In this document: piece after piece, positions 25,838 through 34,881 of the stretch
How positions within the stretch are numbered: position 1 is the first letter of the stretch
How the letters are laid out: each line of letters opens with the position of its first letter
NCBI RefSeq assembly: GCF_000241305.1
Contig: NZ_BAEH01000014.1
Coordinates: forward strand, 1 to 46,029
DNA length: 46,029 nt
Source of the DNA: Gordonia effusa NBRC 100432
GTDB lineage: Bacteria > Actinomycetota > Actinomycetes > Mycobacteriales > Mycobacteriaceae
Reading direction: 5' to 3'
Made by a program: the position numbers and the translations under genes
The notes under the pieces: generated by a model
The model's database searches: none
What the model was told of the DNA's origin: nothing
The model's input: only the letters and a program-made list of their open reading frames with translations

Positions 25838-27631
25838 ATGGACAGCGGCGCGGCGAAAGTGCTGAAAATCGTTGAGCGGCTTACTGATATGGCCGAAAAG
25901 TCCGGCCGGGCAGATCTCGCGCAGCGTATGGCGATAACCAAGGATCGGATTATCGACCCGAGTGCCCGGGTGGTCGTCGTCGGTCGGCTCAGCCAAGGCA
26001 AGAGCCAACTGATCAACGCATTGCTCAATGTGCCGGCCTGCCGGGTCGGCGACGGTGAGACGACCGAACTCATCACCGTCGTGAACTTCGGCGATGAACC
26101 GACAGCGCATCTCGTCGTGGCCGACGGTGACGCTACCCGCCGAATCGAGATCTCGATCGACGACGTGCACCGGGATTTCGCCCACGCTCCCGAAGCAGGT
26201 GGCGCCGAGGTCGTGCGCCTGGAGATCAGCGTGCCAAGCCCATTGCTCAAACAGGGGTTGATGCTCGTGGACACGCCGGGCACCGGCGGTGTCGGATCGG
26301 TCCACGCCGCGGCCGCCCTAGGCCTGCTACCGGGCGCCAATGCCCTGATCATCTGCAGCGATGTCAGCCAAGAATTCACCGCCCCGGAGATGACGTTCAT
26401 CCGTCAGGCAATTGAGCTGTGCCCCAAAGCGTTCTGTGCGACGACCAAAGTCGACCTCTACCCGTATTGGCGTGATGTCGTCGCTGCCGATACCGCACAC
26501 CTCACACGAGCGGAGATACCGCTAGTCCCCAAACCGTTGTCGTCGACGTTGCGGGCGCACGCGATTACGTTGGAAGACAAAGAACTCAACGAGGAGTCTG
26601 GCTATCCCGAACTGCTCCGGTTCCTGTCGGGTGAGGTCCTCGCGCACGCGCAGCAGGACATGCAGCGCGGGGTCCGTTCAGCGATAGCCTCTGCGACACA
26701 GCACCTTTCGCTGACCCTGTCGGCCGAGCTCACCGTACTGTCCGATCCCGCCGAGCGGGAACGCATCGTCGCCGAACTGGATGTCGCACGGCGTGAGGCA
26801 AAGGAACTGAGCAGCCGGACCGCGCTCTGGCAGCAGACCCTAGGCGATGGAATATCCGATCTGTCCGCCGACGCCGACTACGACCTTCGGGGGCGGTTCC
26901 GCACCATCCTCAAGGATTTCGAGCAGGAAGTGGACGACACCGACCCGTCGGTGATCTGGGCCGACCTCACCGAACGTCTCCAACATCGCGTCAGCGAAGC
27001 AGTTGGCGATAATTTCATCTGGATACACCGCAAATCCATCGATGTCGCGTCGGCGGTCGCCGAATCATTCGCCCAGGACGGCTCGGTCGCGATTCCCGAA
27101 GTCGCGCTGGCCTCGGTCGGTGGGGATCTCGAACCGGTCGATCCGCTGGCCGGATTGGAACAGGCCCCGTCGGGCTTTGGGCACAAGATAATCACCGGCA
27201 TGCGCGGCTCCTATGGCGGGATGATGATGTTTGGCATGATCTCAACCTTGGTCGGCATGTCGATGATCAATCCGTTCTCGGTACTCGCCGGAGTCGCTCT
27301 GGGCCGCAAGTCATATCAGGAAGACCGGGATATGCGGCTGCAACGACGGCGGGGTGAGGCCAAGATGGCGATCCGCCGCCTCGTCGATGACGTGCAGTTC
27401 GAGGCTGGCCGTGAATCTCGAGACCGGCTGCGACTAATCCAGCGAGTACTGCGCGATCACTTCCGCGCGATCGCCGACGAAACTACCCGGTCACTGACCG
27501 AGTCGATTGCCGCAACCGAGAAGGCGGCGAAAGCCCAAGTATCCGAACGGGATACCCGGTGCCGTGAACTGAAACAACAGCTCACCTTCCTCACTGAGGC
27601 GGGCAATTGGGCGCGAGGGGGAACCGAATGA
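25838..27631 (+). CDS. iniA: Dynamin-like GTPase IniA
   Basis: About 597 residues. The GTPase domain has P-loop GRLSQGKS (residues 49-56), the switch-1 region with TTELIT, DTPGTGG near residue 144 and TKVD near residue 203. A long helical stalk follows. Near residues 455-490 is the membrane-inserting hydrophobic loop (GMMMFGMISTLVGMSMINPF), and a helical bundle continues to the end. Mycobacterial IniA binds and can split or fuse membranes, protecting the envelope under drug stress. GGAAGG is 7 nt before ATG 25838 but only 1 nt before ATG 25832, so 25838 is chosen. Its stop overlaps the iniC start in ATGA. Confidence 0.93.
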   Translation: MDSGAAKVLKIVERLTDMAEKSGRADLAQRMAITKDRIIDPSARVVVVGRLSQGKSQLINALLNVPACRVGDGETTELITVVNFGDEPTAHLVVADGDATRRIEISIDDVHRDFAHAPEAGGAEVVRLEISVPSPLLKQGLMLVDTPGTGGVGSVHAAAALGLLPGANALIICSDVSQEFTAPEMTFIRQAIELCPKAFCATTKVDLYPYWRDVVAADTAHLTRAEIPLVPKPLSSTLRAHAITLEDKELNEESGYPELLRFLSGEVLAHAQQDMQRGVRSAIASATQHLSLTLSAELTVLSDPAERERIVAELDVARREAKELSSRTALWQQTLGDGISDLSADADYDLRGRFRTILKDFEQEVDDTDPSVIWADLTERLQHRVSEAVGDNFIWIHRKSIDVASAVAESFAQDGSVAIPEVALASVGGDLEPVDPLAGLEQAPSGFGHKIITGMRGSYGGMMMFGMISTLVGMSMINPFSVLAGVALGRKSYQEDRDMRLQRRRGEAKMAIRRLVDDVQFEAGRESRDRLRLIQRVLRDHFRAIADETTRSLTESIAATEKAAKAQVSERDTRCRELKQQLTFLTEAGNWARGGTE

Positions 27632-29157
27632 ATGCGCACGACCGCGTCGCCGCACTACTTGCCGACGCCGAACAGATATACCGCAACGATCCGGCATTCG
27701 CGCAACAACCCGCCGCGGCGTTGCTCGCCGAATGTGCCGCGCGATTCGCCGAGCCGCTGCGGATCGCGTTGGCGGGCACCTTGAAAGCGGGAAAATCGAC
27801 GTTGCTCAACGCACTCATCGGCGAGGAACTGGCGCCCAGCAATGCGACCGAGTGCACCCGCATTGTGACCTGGTTTCGCCACGGCAGTGCTCCGTCGGTG
27901 CGCGCCTGGCATCTCAACGGAATGAGTGCGCCAGTTCCGGTTGACCGGCCGGCCGGTCATCTGAACTTCGATCTCGACGGCCTCGACCCCGCAGCGGTTG
28001 ATCGGCTCGATGTGGCCTGGCCGTCGAACGAACTCAAACGCACCACCGTCATCGATACTCCTGGCACTGCGTCACTTAACGCCGAAATATCGGCCCGCAC
28101 AATGCGTTTGCTGGCTCCAGAGAATGGTGTGTCCGGCGCGGACGCGGTGGTCTATCTGCTACGTAGCGCCGGCGCCAGCGATGTCAACGTACTGAGCGAA
28201 TTGAGCCGCCAGGTCGGTGGGCGCGCGGGACCGCTCGGTGTGATCGGGGTGGTGTCCCGCGCCGACGAAATCGGTGTCGGACGCCTTGACGCCATGTTGT
28301 CGGCCAAGGAGGTCGCAGCCGGCTACGCCGCCGAATTGGCCGCTACCGGGTTGTGTCAGTCGGTTGTTCCCGTCGCCGGACTACTCGCGTTAACCGCGCG
28401 CACCATGCGTCAGAGTGAATTCGCCGCGTTACAAACCCTCGCCGCCGTACCGGCCAGTGACCTTCAAGTATCGATGCTGTCGGCGGATCGTTTCGCGCGG
28501 GAAAACTCGCCACTGCCGCTACCCGCCGATGTCCGCGCGCGGTTGGTGCGGCGCTTCGGGCTGTTCGGCATTCGCATCTCGGTGACACTGCTGCAGACTG
28601 GCATCGTAGATTCCTCTTCGCTGGCAACGGAATTGCTGAACCGCAGCGGTCTGACCGAGTTGCAGGCGGTGCTGAACGTCCAGTTCGGCCAACGCGCCGA
28701 CCAACTAAAAGTTCACTCCGCGTTGAGTGGACTGCGCCGCATCCTCGATGACTACCCAAGCCCGGCGACCAGATCACTCATCCGTTCGGTGGACGAAATG
28801 CTTTCTGACGTCCACGGTTTCGAGGAACTCCGCCTCATCGGCTTGTTGCGGTCGCGAACCACGACGCTGTCGGAATCCGAGGTTGTCGAGATGACGCGGC
28901 TCATCGGCGGTTACGGCACATCGCCTGACGATCGGCTCGGACTCGACCCTTTCGAAACTATGACGTCGGGGGCACGGGTTGCTCTCGGTGCGGTGCAACG
29001 GTGGCGGCAGCGAGCACGACATCCGCTCAACGATGCCTTCAGCCGCCGAGTCTGCAACGCGGCAGCTCGCAGCGCTGAAGGCCTCGTCGCCGAATTCGCT
29101 TCTGCACGAGAACAAGCGTCGACGCAGTCGGGGCCGCGGCCGATTCCTCGGCGGTAA
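27628..29157 (+). CDS. iniC: Dynamin-like GTPase IniC
   Basis: A 509-residue partner of IniA. P-loop GTLKAGKST is at residues 50-58, Thr in the switch (SNATECTRIVTW), DTPGTASL near residue 142, and VVSRADEIG stands in the guanine-specificity position. The helical C-terminal half has no obvious hydrophobic paddle, unlike IniA. IniC is 493 residues in M. tuberculosis. ATG 27628 overlaps the iniA stop, with GAGGGGGAA before it, so IniA and IniC are probably made in fixed proportion. It converges on the desaturase-type gene with a 12-nt gap. Confidence 0.92.
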   Translation: MNAHDRVAALLADAEQIYRNDPAFAQQPAAALLAECAARFAEPLRIALAGTLKAGKSTLLNALIGEELAPSNATECTRIVTWFRHGSAPSVRAWHLNGMSAPVPVDRPAGHLNFDLDGLDPAAVDRLDVAWPSNELKRTTVIDTPGTASLNAEISARTMRLLAPENGVSGADAVVYLLRSAGASDVNVLSELSRQVGGRAGPLGVIGVVSRADEIGVGRLDAMLSAKEVAAGYAAELAATGLCQSVVPVAGLLALTARTMRQSEFAALQTLAAVPASDLQVSMLSADRFARENSPLPLPADVRARLVRRFGLFGIRISVTLLQTGIVDSSSLATELLNRSGLTELQAVLNVQFGQRADQLKVHSALSGLRRILDDYPSPATRSLIRSVDEMLSDVHGFEELRLIGLLRSRTTTLSESEVVEMTRLIGGYGTSPDDRLGLDPFETMTSGARVALGAVQRWRQRARHPLNDAFSRRVCNAAARSAEGLVAEFASAREQASTQSGPRPIPRR

Positions 29158-29169
29158 CCGCACCGTGGT

Positions 29170-30000
29170 CTATTGCGCCGTCGGCGCCCAGCCGGGGCCT
29201 TTCACGACGTGCCCGACGCGGTCGCGCCAATTGGCCGCCCCGCGCACGTCGCGCCAAATCGCGGTGTACTCGTGGGTCGCGACCCGCATCGGGTTGAATG
29301 TGTCGATATTCTTCGTCAGCCCGAAGCGCACCTGCTCATCCTCACCGGCGAAAGTTCCAAACAGTCGATCCCATACGATGAGGATTCCGCCGTAATTGCG
29401 GTCAAGATATGCCTGGTTGGATCCATGGTGCACTCGGTGATGCGACGGTGTATTCATCACCAATTCGATTGGCCGCCAGAGTTTCCCGACGCGCTCGGTG
29501 TGAATGAAGAACTGATAGAGCAGGCTGATCGACTGTTGCAGCAGAATCATCCACGGCTCAAAACCAAGTAATGCCAACGGAATCCAGTACGGAAGGGACG
29601 TAAATGGTGTCCACGTCTGCCGCAATGCCGTCGAGAGATTGTATTGCTGGCTGGAGTGATGCACCACGTGACTGGCCCACAGAAGCCGGATGGTGTGGTG
29701 GGTGCGGTGGTACCAGTAGTAGGCCACGTCGTCGGCGACGAAGAGCGCCAGCCACGTCAACGGGTTGTCGGCGGGCAAGTGCAGCGGTGTGATCAGGAAG
29801 GCTCCGGCCAGTACCGCGAGGACCGCCAGTTTCCAGCCGATATTGATGACGACATTGCCCAGCCCCATCGTCAAACTCGTTGCGGTGTCCCGAAACTCAT
29901 AACCGCGCTCATCGTCGTCGGGCAAGAAATAGAAGGATGCGGCTTCCAGAACAAGGCAGATCACGAAGATCGGGATCGCGTGCAGAATGAGGTCGAACAT
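29170..30000 (-). CDS. Sterol desaturase / fatty acid hydroxylase family protein
   Basis: A 276-residue membrane di-iron enzyme. Histidine boxes HRTHH (about residue 98), HVVHH (about 111) and HRVHHG (about 188) bind the metals. Hydrophobic helices include AIPIFVICLVLEAASFYFL and WKLAVLAVLAGAFLITPL. The tail (FGLTKNIDTFNPMRVATHEYTAIWRDV) matches bacterial C-5 sterol desaturase-like proteins. It would hydroxylate or desaturate a lipid; the substrate is unknown. It lies 17 nt downstream of a GntR/FadR regulator on the same strand, which likely controls it. Confidence 0.92.
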   Translation of the reverse strand: MFDLILHAIPIFVICLVLEAASFYFLPDDDERGYEFRDTATSLTMGLGNVVINIGWKLAVLAVLAGAFLITPLHLPADNPLTWLALFVADDVAYYWYHRTHHTIRLLWASHVVHHSSQQYNLSTALRQTWTPFTSLPYWIPLALLGFEPWMILLQQSISLLYQFFIHTERVGKLWRPIELVMNTPSHHRVHHGSNQAYLDRNYGGILIVWDRLFGTFAGEDEQVRFGLTKNIDTFNPMRVATHEYTAIWRDVRGAANWRDRVGHVVKGPGWAPTAQ

Positions 30001-30017
30001 GGGGTCTCTTTCGAAGG

Positions 30018-30734
30018 TCAGCGCTCGTCGGCGCCCGCGAGCAGAGTAACGATTCGGCCGAGTAAATCGTCGGCGAGTCGGGCTGCACCGTCAGCATCGC
30101 GCGCGGCGATGCGGTCGGCGAGTTCGAGATGCGCTGCCCGGTCGACGAATTCGGCCATCAGACCGAGATCAGCGAGAGCGCCGATGCCAATCGCGTCGAA
30201 GCCGGACAGCAAGGTATTCAGTCCCAGCCGATAGGCCAGGTTGCCTGAACCATCGATGACTGCCGTCCAGAAGACCTCGTCGGCGGCGACGGTTGCGGCG
30301 ATTGTCGCGTCAGCGACCGGATACCCGCGAGCGGCTTCGACGATCGCCGCGCGTTGCGCCTCGGATGCGCGCGCCGCGCAGAGGCGCGCGGCATCGGTTG
30401 CCACACTGCGCCGCATCTCGACGATGTCTCGCAACAGTTCTACCGGCGGCACCGCACCGGTGGCAGCGAGCGCCGTCAGGACATCAAGTCCGGCGTGGCG
30501 TCGCCAGTCGAGGACACGAGTCTTACCGCCCTGCGCGATACGGATTAGACCGGCTTGCCGGACCCCTTTGAGTGCCTCGCGGATGGCATGCCGGTTGACG
30601 CCGAAGCGCAGAGCCAATTCGCGCTCGGCGGGGAGCGGATCGCCGGGCGCGATGCGTCCGGACAGAATTTCGGCGACCAACTTGCCGAGCACTTCGTCGG
30701 AGACCGCAGTCCGTTCGATCGGTTGAATGTCCAC
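30018..30734 (-). CDS. GntR-family (FadR subfamily) regulator
   Basis: A 238-residue regulator. The N-terminal winged HTH is LPAERELALRFGVNRHAIREALKGVRQAGLIRI (about residues 34-66). The C-terminal domain is an all-helical FadR-type (FCD) ligand domain with ADEVFWTAVI and several His/Asp positions. The start is GTG 30734 (MDIQPIERTAV). It leads an operon with the membrane hydroxylase. A perfect palindrome of FadR type lies 36-52 nt upstream of its start, so autoregulation in response to a lipid ligand is likely. Confidence 0.92.
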   Translation of the reverse strand: MDIQPIERTAVSDEVLGKLVAEILSGRIAPGDPLPAERELALRFGVNRHAIREALKGVRQAGLIRIAQGGKTRVLDWRRHAGLDVLTALAATGAVPPVELLRDIVEMRRSVATDAARLCAARASEAQRAAIVEAARGYPVADATIAATVAADEVFWTAVIDGSGNLAYRLGLNTLLSGFDAIGIGALADLGLMAEFVDRAAHLELADRIAARDADGAARLADDLLGRIVTLLAGADER

Positions 30735-30769
30735 GATCGTCGATTCTGACAGTTCTTCAGCCAGTGGTC

Positions 30770-30786
30770 AACTGGTTGTACCAGTT
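30770..30786. promoter_or_regulatory. FadR-type operator
   Basis: AACTGGTTGTACCAGTT is a perfect palindrome (AACTGGT-TGT-ACCAGTT) containing TGGT-N3-ACCA, the core expected for FadR-subfamily GntR proteins. It sits in the 161-nt divergent region between the GntR gene and the SMR genes, so it may control both sides. Confidence 0.75.
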
Positions 30787-30895
30787 GTATTTGGGCTTCT
30801 TTCGGCAGTTCAGCGTCTTGGTCCAGGTCGGGAAGCCGTTAACTTATGGTTGCTAACGTAATAGTCGTGCCGAAAACCACGGACCGGCCCACATC

Positions 30896-31270
30896 GTGAA
30901 GTGGGCATTACTCGCCGCTGCCGTATTGAGTGAGGTCGCCGCATCGCTCTCACTGAAGGGGTCAGCGACGACGCCGGCGTTGTACGCGGTGGTCGTCATC
31001 GGATACGTCGCCGCATTCATCCTGCTGACACTCGTATTGCGGCGAGGCATGGCACTAGGGGTGGCCTACGGCGTGTGGGGTGCGTCGGGAGTCGCATTGA
31101 CCGCCGTGGCATCGACGTTGATTTTCGACGAAACCTTCACGGGACTGATGGGCGTCGGCTTGATTCTGATCATCGGCGGAGTACTTCTCGTCGAAAATGG
31201 CTCCCGCACAGATGATTCCAGCGACGTTGATGATAACGATGTTGCCCCGCAGCCAATTTCGGAGCGTTGA
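30896..31270 (+). CDS. SMR multidrug transporter subunit A
   Basis: A 124-residue small multidrug resistance protein with four membrane helices. The conserved proton/drug-binding glutamate is in the first helix (LLAAAVLSEVAASLSLKGS), GVAYGVWGASG in the third, and FDETF before the fourth. The C-terminus is an acidic tail (TDDSSDVDDNDV) not usual in SMRs. The start is GTG 30896. The second SMR starts 1 nt after this gene's stop, so the two probably form a heterodimeric exporter of cationic compounds (EbrAB type). Confidence 0.9.
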   Translation: MKWALLAAAVLSEVAASLSLKGSATTPALYAVVVIGYVAAFILLTLVLRRGMALGVAYGVWGASGVALTAVASTLIFDETFTGLMGVGLILIIGGVLLVENGSRTDDSSDVDDNDVAPQPISER

Positions 31271-31271
31271 G

Positions 31272-31592
31272 ATGGCGCTACTGTTCTTAGCGTGTGCGAT
31301 CGCGGCCGAAGTGATCGCCACACTGTCGCTTCGGGCAGCGGCGGCCGGCCGCAATCTTCTTTATGTTGTCGTCGGAGTCGGGTACCTATCCGCATTCGGC
31401 GCGCTATTGGCGTCGCTGCGGCACGGTATGCCACTCGGAATCGCCTATGGCATTTGGGCGGCGGCCGGAGTAGCACTGACGGCACTCGCGTCGCGAATCC
31501 TGTTCGGAGAGATGTTAACTCGGAGAATGATCGCCGGGATAGGGCTGATCGCAGCCGGCGTCCTGCTGATGGAATTGGGCGGCACCGGATAA
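31272..31592 (+). CDS. SMR multidrug transporter subunit B
   Basis: A 106-residue SMR protein with helix 1 FLACAIAAEVIATLSLRAAA carrying the conserved Glu, GIAYGIWAAAGV in helix 3, and FGEMLTRRMIAGIGLIAAG. It is shorter than its partner and lacks the acidic tail. ATG 31272 follows the first SMR stop by 1 nt; GAGCG(T)TGAG serves as a weak ribosome site. The 195 nt after its stop hold no gene that I can see. Confidence 0.9.
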   Translation: MALLFLACAIAAEVIATLSLRAAAAGRNLLYVVVGVGYLSAFGALLASLRHGMPLGIAYGIWAAAGVALTALASRILFGEMLTRRMIAGIGLIAAGVLLMELGGTG

Positions 31593-31787
31593 CTCACATC
31601 GGTCTACGAAGGCAAAACTCGATTTCGTTCCCGGCGTTTCGACTGATAGAGTATTCAGCAAGTTCACGCGAGGCTGTAATTCGCTTGTTGAACCAGAGGC
31701 CGGGGCGTTTACAGGCGCCGCCGGCCTTGTCCATCTTCAGAGCCATCAGGTTTCAGGTGTTTCGTCAGATGCCGACGCAGACAAGAA

Positions 31788-32381
31788 TCAACCGCGGGTA
31801 ATCACCACACTGGTCATCGCCGAGATCGATCCACGAACGTAGATCACCGGCCCGGACGCACGACCAGGCGAGCCAGACTTGTCTTTGACAGTCGACCAGC
31901 CGCTCTTCGCCAGATCTGAATATCGAACCTGGTGGTCAGTACCGAGTTTGATCTTGACCGTCGAGGCGGACACTTGCAGTTCGATGTCAACCACCCCACC
32001 CGACAGGGTGGCCTTGCTCAAATTGAGATCAATCGTGCCCATCGAACCGGTGAGTCGTAATCGTTGTGGGACATTCCATTTGCCTTTGCGGCGGACCGTC
32101 GACCAATCGGCGTCGAGGATTTCTACCGGCGAATCGAGCGCCCCCGCCGTCGTCGCGACCAGGTCCGCACCGATGTCACCGAATAGGTGCCCAGCGGTCG
32201 GAAGTTCGACAACCGCGCGTCGCAGATCGGCACGGGTGCGGGCGGCGTATACCAAGCCCGAGCGTTCTTCGAACTCGACTACGTCGAGGTAACCGTTGGT
32301 GAACGCATCGTTAAGCAGCCCAATAGCCGTCTCGCGTTCCGAATGGCCAACCCGTAAGTTGCCGTCTGAATCCTCCGCCAT
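31788..32381 (-). CDS. DUF1707 domain protein
   Basis: A 197-residue protein. The first 60 residues are a DUF1707 domain (LRVGHSERETAIGLLNDAF, GYLDVVEFEERSGLVYAARTRADL), an actinobacterial helical domain related to SHOCT. The C-terminal half is a beta-rich part (GSMGTIDLNLSKATLSGGVV, DIELQVSASTVKIKL, GPVIYVRGSISAM) resembling the LiaF/YvqF-type cell-wall-active antibiotic response domain. No membrane helix is present. Its role is unknown, possibly envelope-related. Confidence 0.85.
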   Translation of the reverse strand: MAEDSDGNLRVGHSERETAIGLLNDAFTNGYLDVVEFEERSGLVYAARTRADLRRAVVELPTAGHLFGDIGADLVATTAGALDSPVEILDADWSTVRRKGKWNVPQRLRLTGSMGTIDLNLSKATLSGGVVDIELQVSASTVKIKLGTDHQVRYSDLAKSGWSTVKDKSGSPGRASGPVIYVRGSISAMTSVVITRG

Positions 32382-32430
32382 TGTTTCACCCTAGCGAGAA
32401 TTCGGACACGTCACTAACCTGCTTGCCGGG

Positions 32431-32979
32431 CTAGTTGCGGACCGCGTAGCGCGTCGCCACCACTCCCGACTGAAACTCCTTGCGACTCAACGGCTCAAGG
32501 TCGAGGTGTTCTGACAGGCCAGCCAATAGCGTCGGTCCGTGACCGGCGATCCTCGGATGCACGACGAACTCGCACTCATCGATCAATCCCCACTGCGCCA
32601 ACGCAAGTGGCAGCTGAACGCCACCCACCAGGATCCCGTTACCCGGTTGGCGCTTGAGATCGATCACCGCTTGCCGCAGGTCACCACGGATCAGTTCCGC
32701 GTTCCAGTCGAGGTCGGACAACGTACTCGACACCACGTACTTCTTCATCGAATCCATTGTTCGGGCAAAGGGTTCAGTCCATTCGGGCATCTCCGGATTG
32801 AGACCTGGCCCTCGCCACGCATCCTGCATCATCTCGAATGTGGTCCGGCCCAACAGAATCGCGTCTACCTCGGCGATCGTCTGTGCTGCGTGAAGGTGCG
32901 TCTGTTCGTCGGGCACCCCCTCGCGGTGATCGCAGCAGCCATCCAAGGTGATGTTGATCGAATACCGAAGAGGACGCAT
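32431..32979 (-). CDS. RibD C-terminal / dihydrofolate reductase-like protein
   Basis: A 182-residue NADPH-reductase fold protein (RibD_C). Strand 1 is MRPLRYSINITLDGCCDH. EVDAILLGRTTFEMMQDAW is the family's G-R-x-T-x-E element, YVVSSTLSDLDWNAELI follows, and GILVGGVQLPLALAQWGLIDECEFVVHPRIAGHG is the G-G pair and C-terminal strand. Such proteins are common stand-alone reductases with unknown substrates. The frame extends upstream to 33042, but ATG 32979 matches the domain start. Confidence 0.88.
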   Translation of the reverse strand: MRPLRYSINITLDGCCDHREGVPDEQTHLHAAQTIAEVDAILLGRTTFEMMQDAWRGPGLNPEMPEWTEPFARTMDSMKKYVVSSTLSDLDWNAELIRGDLRQAVIDLKRQPGNGILVGGVQLPLALAQWGLIDECEFVVHPRIAGHGPTLLAGLSEHLDLEPLSRKEFQSGVVATRYAVRN

Positions 32980-33087
32980 GTGTTTAGGGTATCCACGAGC
33001 GCCAACAACCGTGGCAGACTGGGCAAACCTGCGATCTGACAACCCTTCGAGAGCAATCCTCCCCCGACGCCGCTGGACTCGCGGATT

Positions 33088-34746
33088 TCAGCCGAACTCG
33101 ACCACGTGACCATCCTCGACATGCCACCGTCGGTCAACTCGAACATTCGCCAGCATCCGACGATCGTGGGTAACCAAGAGCAGTGCGCCGTCATAGGAAT
33201 CTAGCGCCGATTCGAGCTGCTCAATCGCGGGTAAATCGAGATGGTTGGTCGGTTCGTCGAGCACCAGCACATTGGTCCCCTTCACCTGCAACAACGCCAG
33301 CGCGGCGCGCGTCCGCTCCCCCGGCGACAAATCCGCTACTCGCCGCTCGACGTGATCGGCCCGCAGGCCGAACTTCGCGAGCAGGGTACGAACGTCGGCG
33401 GTAGCCAGATGCGGCATCAATTCCTCGAACCGCTGGGCGAGCGGTTGTATGCCCGTGAATTGTCCACGTGCCTGGTCGATTTCACCCACCGCGATGTTGG
33501 CGCCGAGGCTAGCATCGCCCGCGTCGGGTGCCGTCTGCCCCAGCAGCAACCTCAACAACGTGGATTTGCCAGCGCCATTGGGCCCGGTGATACCGATTCG
33601 CTCGCCGGCATTCACCTGCAGCGACACTGGACCAAGAGTGAAATCCCCCTGCCGCACAACGGCATTGCTCAACGTAGCCACGACCAAACTTGAGCGCGGC
33701 GCCGATCCGATGGTGAACTCGAGTACCCACTCCTTACGCGGCTCGGCCACCTCGTCGAGCCGCGCGATGCGGCTCTCCATCTGACGTACCTTCTGCGCCT
33801 GCTTCTCACTCGACTCGGTCGCTGCCCGACGTCGATTCTTGTCGTTGTCGGGAGCCTTTCGCATCGCGTTGCGCACACCCTGACTCGACCATTCACGTTG
33901 TGTCCTGGCGCGCGCCACCAGGTCGGCCTTGCGTTCGGCGAACTCCTCGTATTCCTCGCGCTTATGACGCCGGGCAACTTCGCGTTCTTCGAGATAACTC
34001 TCGTAGCCGCCGCCGTAAACGGTGTTGGTGTGCTGCGCCAGGTCTAGCTCGATGACGCGGGTGACGCTGCGCGCCAAGAACTCTCGGTCGTGGCTGACCA
34101 ATACCACGCCGCCGCGCATACCCGCGACGACTTCCTCCAACCGAGCCAGGCCGTCCAGGTCAAGATCGTTGGTCGGTTCGTCGAGCAAGACGATGTCGAA
34201 ACGCGAACACAATAACGCCGCAAGTCCCACTCGCGCGGCCTGCCCACCTGAAAGCCCTTCCATCAGAACCGATTCGGGCGCCTGTGCGCCGACGTCGAGT
34301 CCCAAATCGGCGAGCACCGCGGGGATTCGCTCGTCGAGGTCGGCGCCGCCGGCTGCGAGCCAGTGATCGAGTGCGGCTGCGTAGTCGTCGGCGGAATTTC
34401 CGGAGCCGGCGTCGTCGGCAAGTGCCGTCGCGGCTGCTTCCATGGCCCGCGTCGCACGAGCACAGCCGGTCCGCCGCGCGATGTACTGCCCGATGGTCTC
34501 CCCCGGCACTCGCTCATGTTCCTGCGGCAACCATCCGATGAAGGCGTCGGCCGGCGCACAAGATACCGAACCGCCCAGCGGCGGCAGGTCTCCGGCAAGA
34601 ATCCGCAGCAACGTCGACTTACCCGCACCGTTGGCTCCTACAACACCGACCACGTCGCCGGGAGTGACCGTGAGGTCGAGGTTGTCGAACAGCACGCGAT
34701 GCGCGTAGCCGCCGGCGATGTCCTTGGCGACGAGGGTTGCGGTCAT
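33088..34746 (-). CDS. ABC-F family ATPase
   Basis: A 552-residue soluble protein with two ABC modules and no membrane domain. The first has Walker A GANGAGKST, signature LSGGQAARVG and VLLDEPTNDLDLDG. The linker is charged and helical (REVARRHKREEYEEFAERKADLVARA). The second has GPNGAGKST, an altered signature LSPGERTRAAL, and VLDEPTNHLDLPAIEQLE. ABC-F proteins act on the ribosome in translation control or antibiotic protection. Which class this one belongs to cannot be told from motifs. Confidence 0.94.
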   Translation of the reverse strand: MTATLVAKDIAGGYAHRVLFDNLDLTVTPGDVVGVVGANGAGKSTLLRILAGDLPPLGGSVSCAPADAFIGWLPQEHERVPGETIGQYIARRTGCARATRAMEAAATALADDAGSGNSADDYAAALDHWLAAGGADLDERIPAVLADLGLDVGAQAPESVLMEGLSGGQAARVGLAALLCSRFDIVLLDEPTNDLDLDGLARLEEVVAGMRGGVVLVSHDREFLARSVTRVIELDLAQHTNTVYGGGYESYLEEREVARRHKREEYEEFAERKADLVARARTQREWSSQGVRNAMRKAPDNDKNRRRAATESSEKQAQKVRQMESRIARLDEVAEPRKEWVLEFTIGSAPRSSLVVATLSNAVVRQGDFTLGPVSLQVNAGERIGITGPNGAGKSTLLRLLLGQTAPDAGDASLGANIAVGEIDQARGQFTGIQPLAQRFEELMPHLATADVRTLLAKFGLRADHVERRVADLSPGERTRAALALLQVKGTNVLVLDEPTNHLDLPAIEQLESALDSYDGALLLVTHDRRMLANVRVDRRWHVEDGHVVEFG

Positions 34747-34881
34747 GGCTCTATCGTCGCATTCATGCTTTCAGCACCGCTGTCGACGTGCTGGTCCCAC
34801 TGGCCGGCGCTGGCAGCACCGCGACGGTCGGGAATACCCTGACGACATGGGCGCATTCGATGATGACCGGACCTGGACGCG

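Noticed and set aside
25061..26305. 414-residue minus-strand frame opposite the third IniB-type gene and iniA
   Set aside because: It is the complement of Asn/Asp/Gly repeats and a GTPase domain; Val/Asp-rich composition without motifs.
31593..31787. Small gene between the SMR pair and the DUF1707 gene
   Set aside because: Short frames lack ribosome sites and plausible composition.
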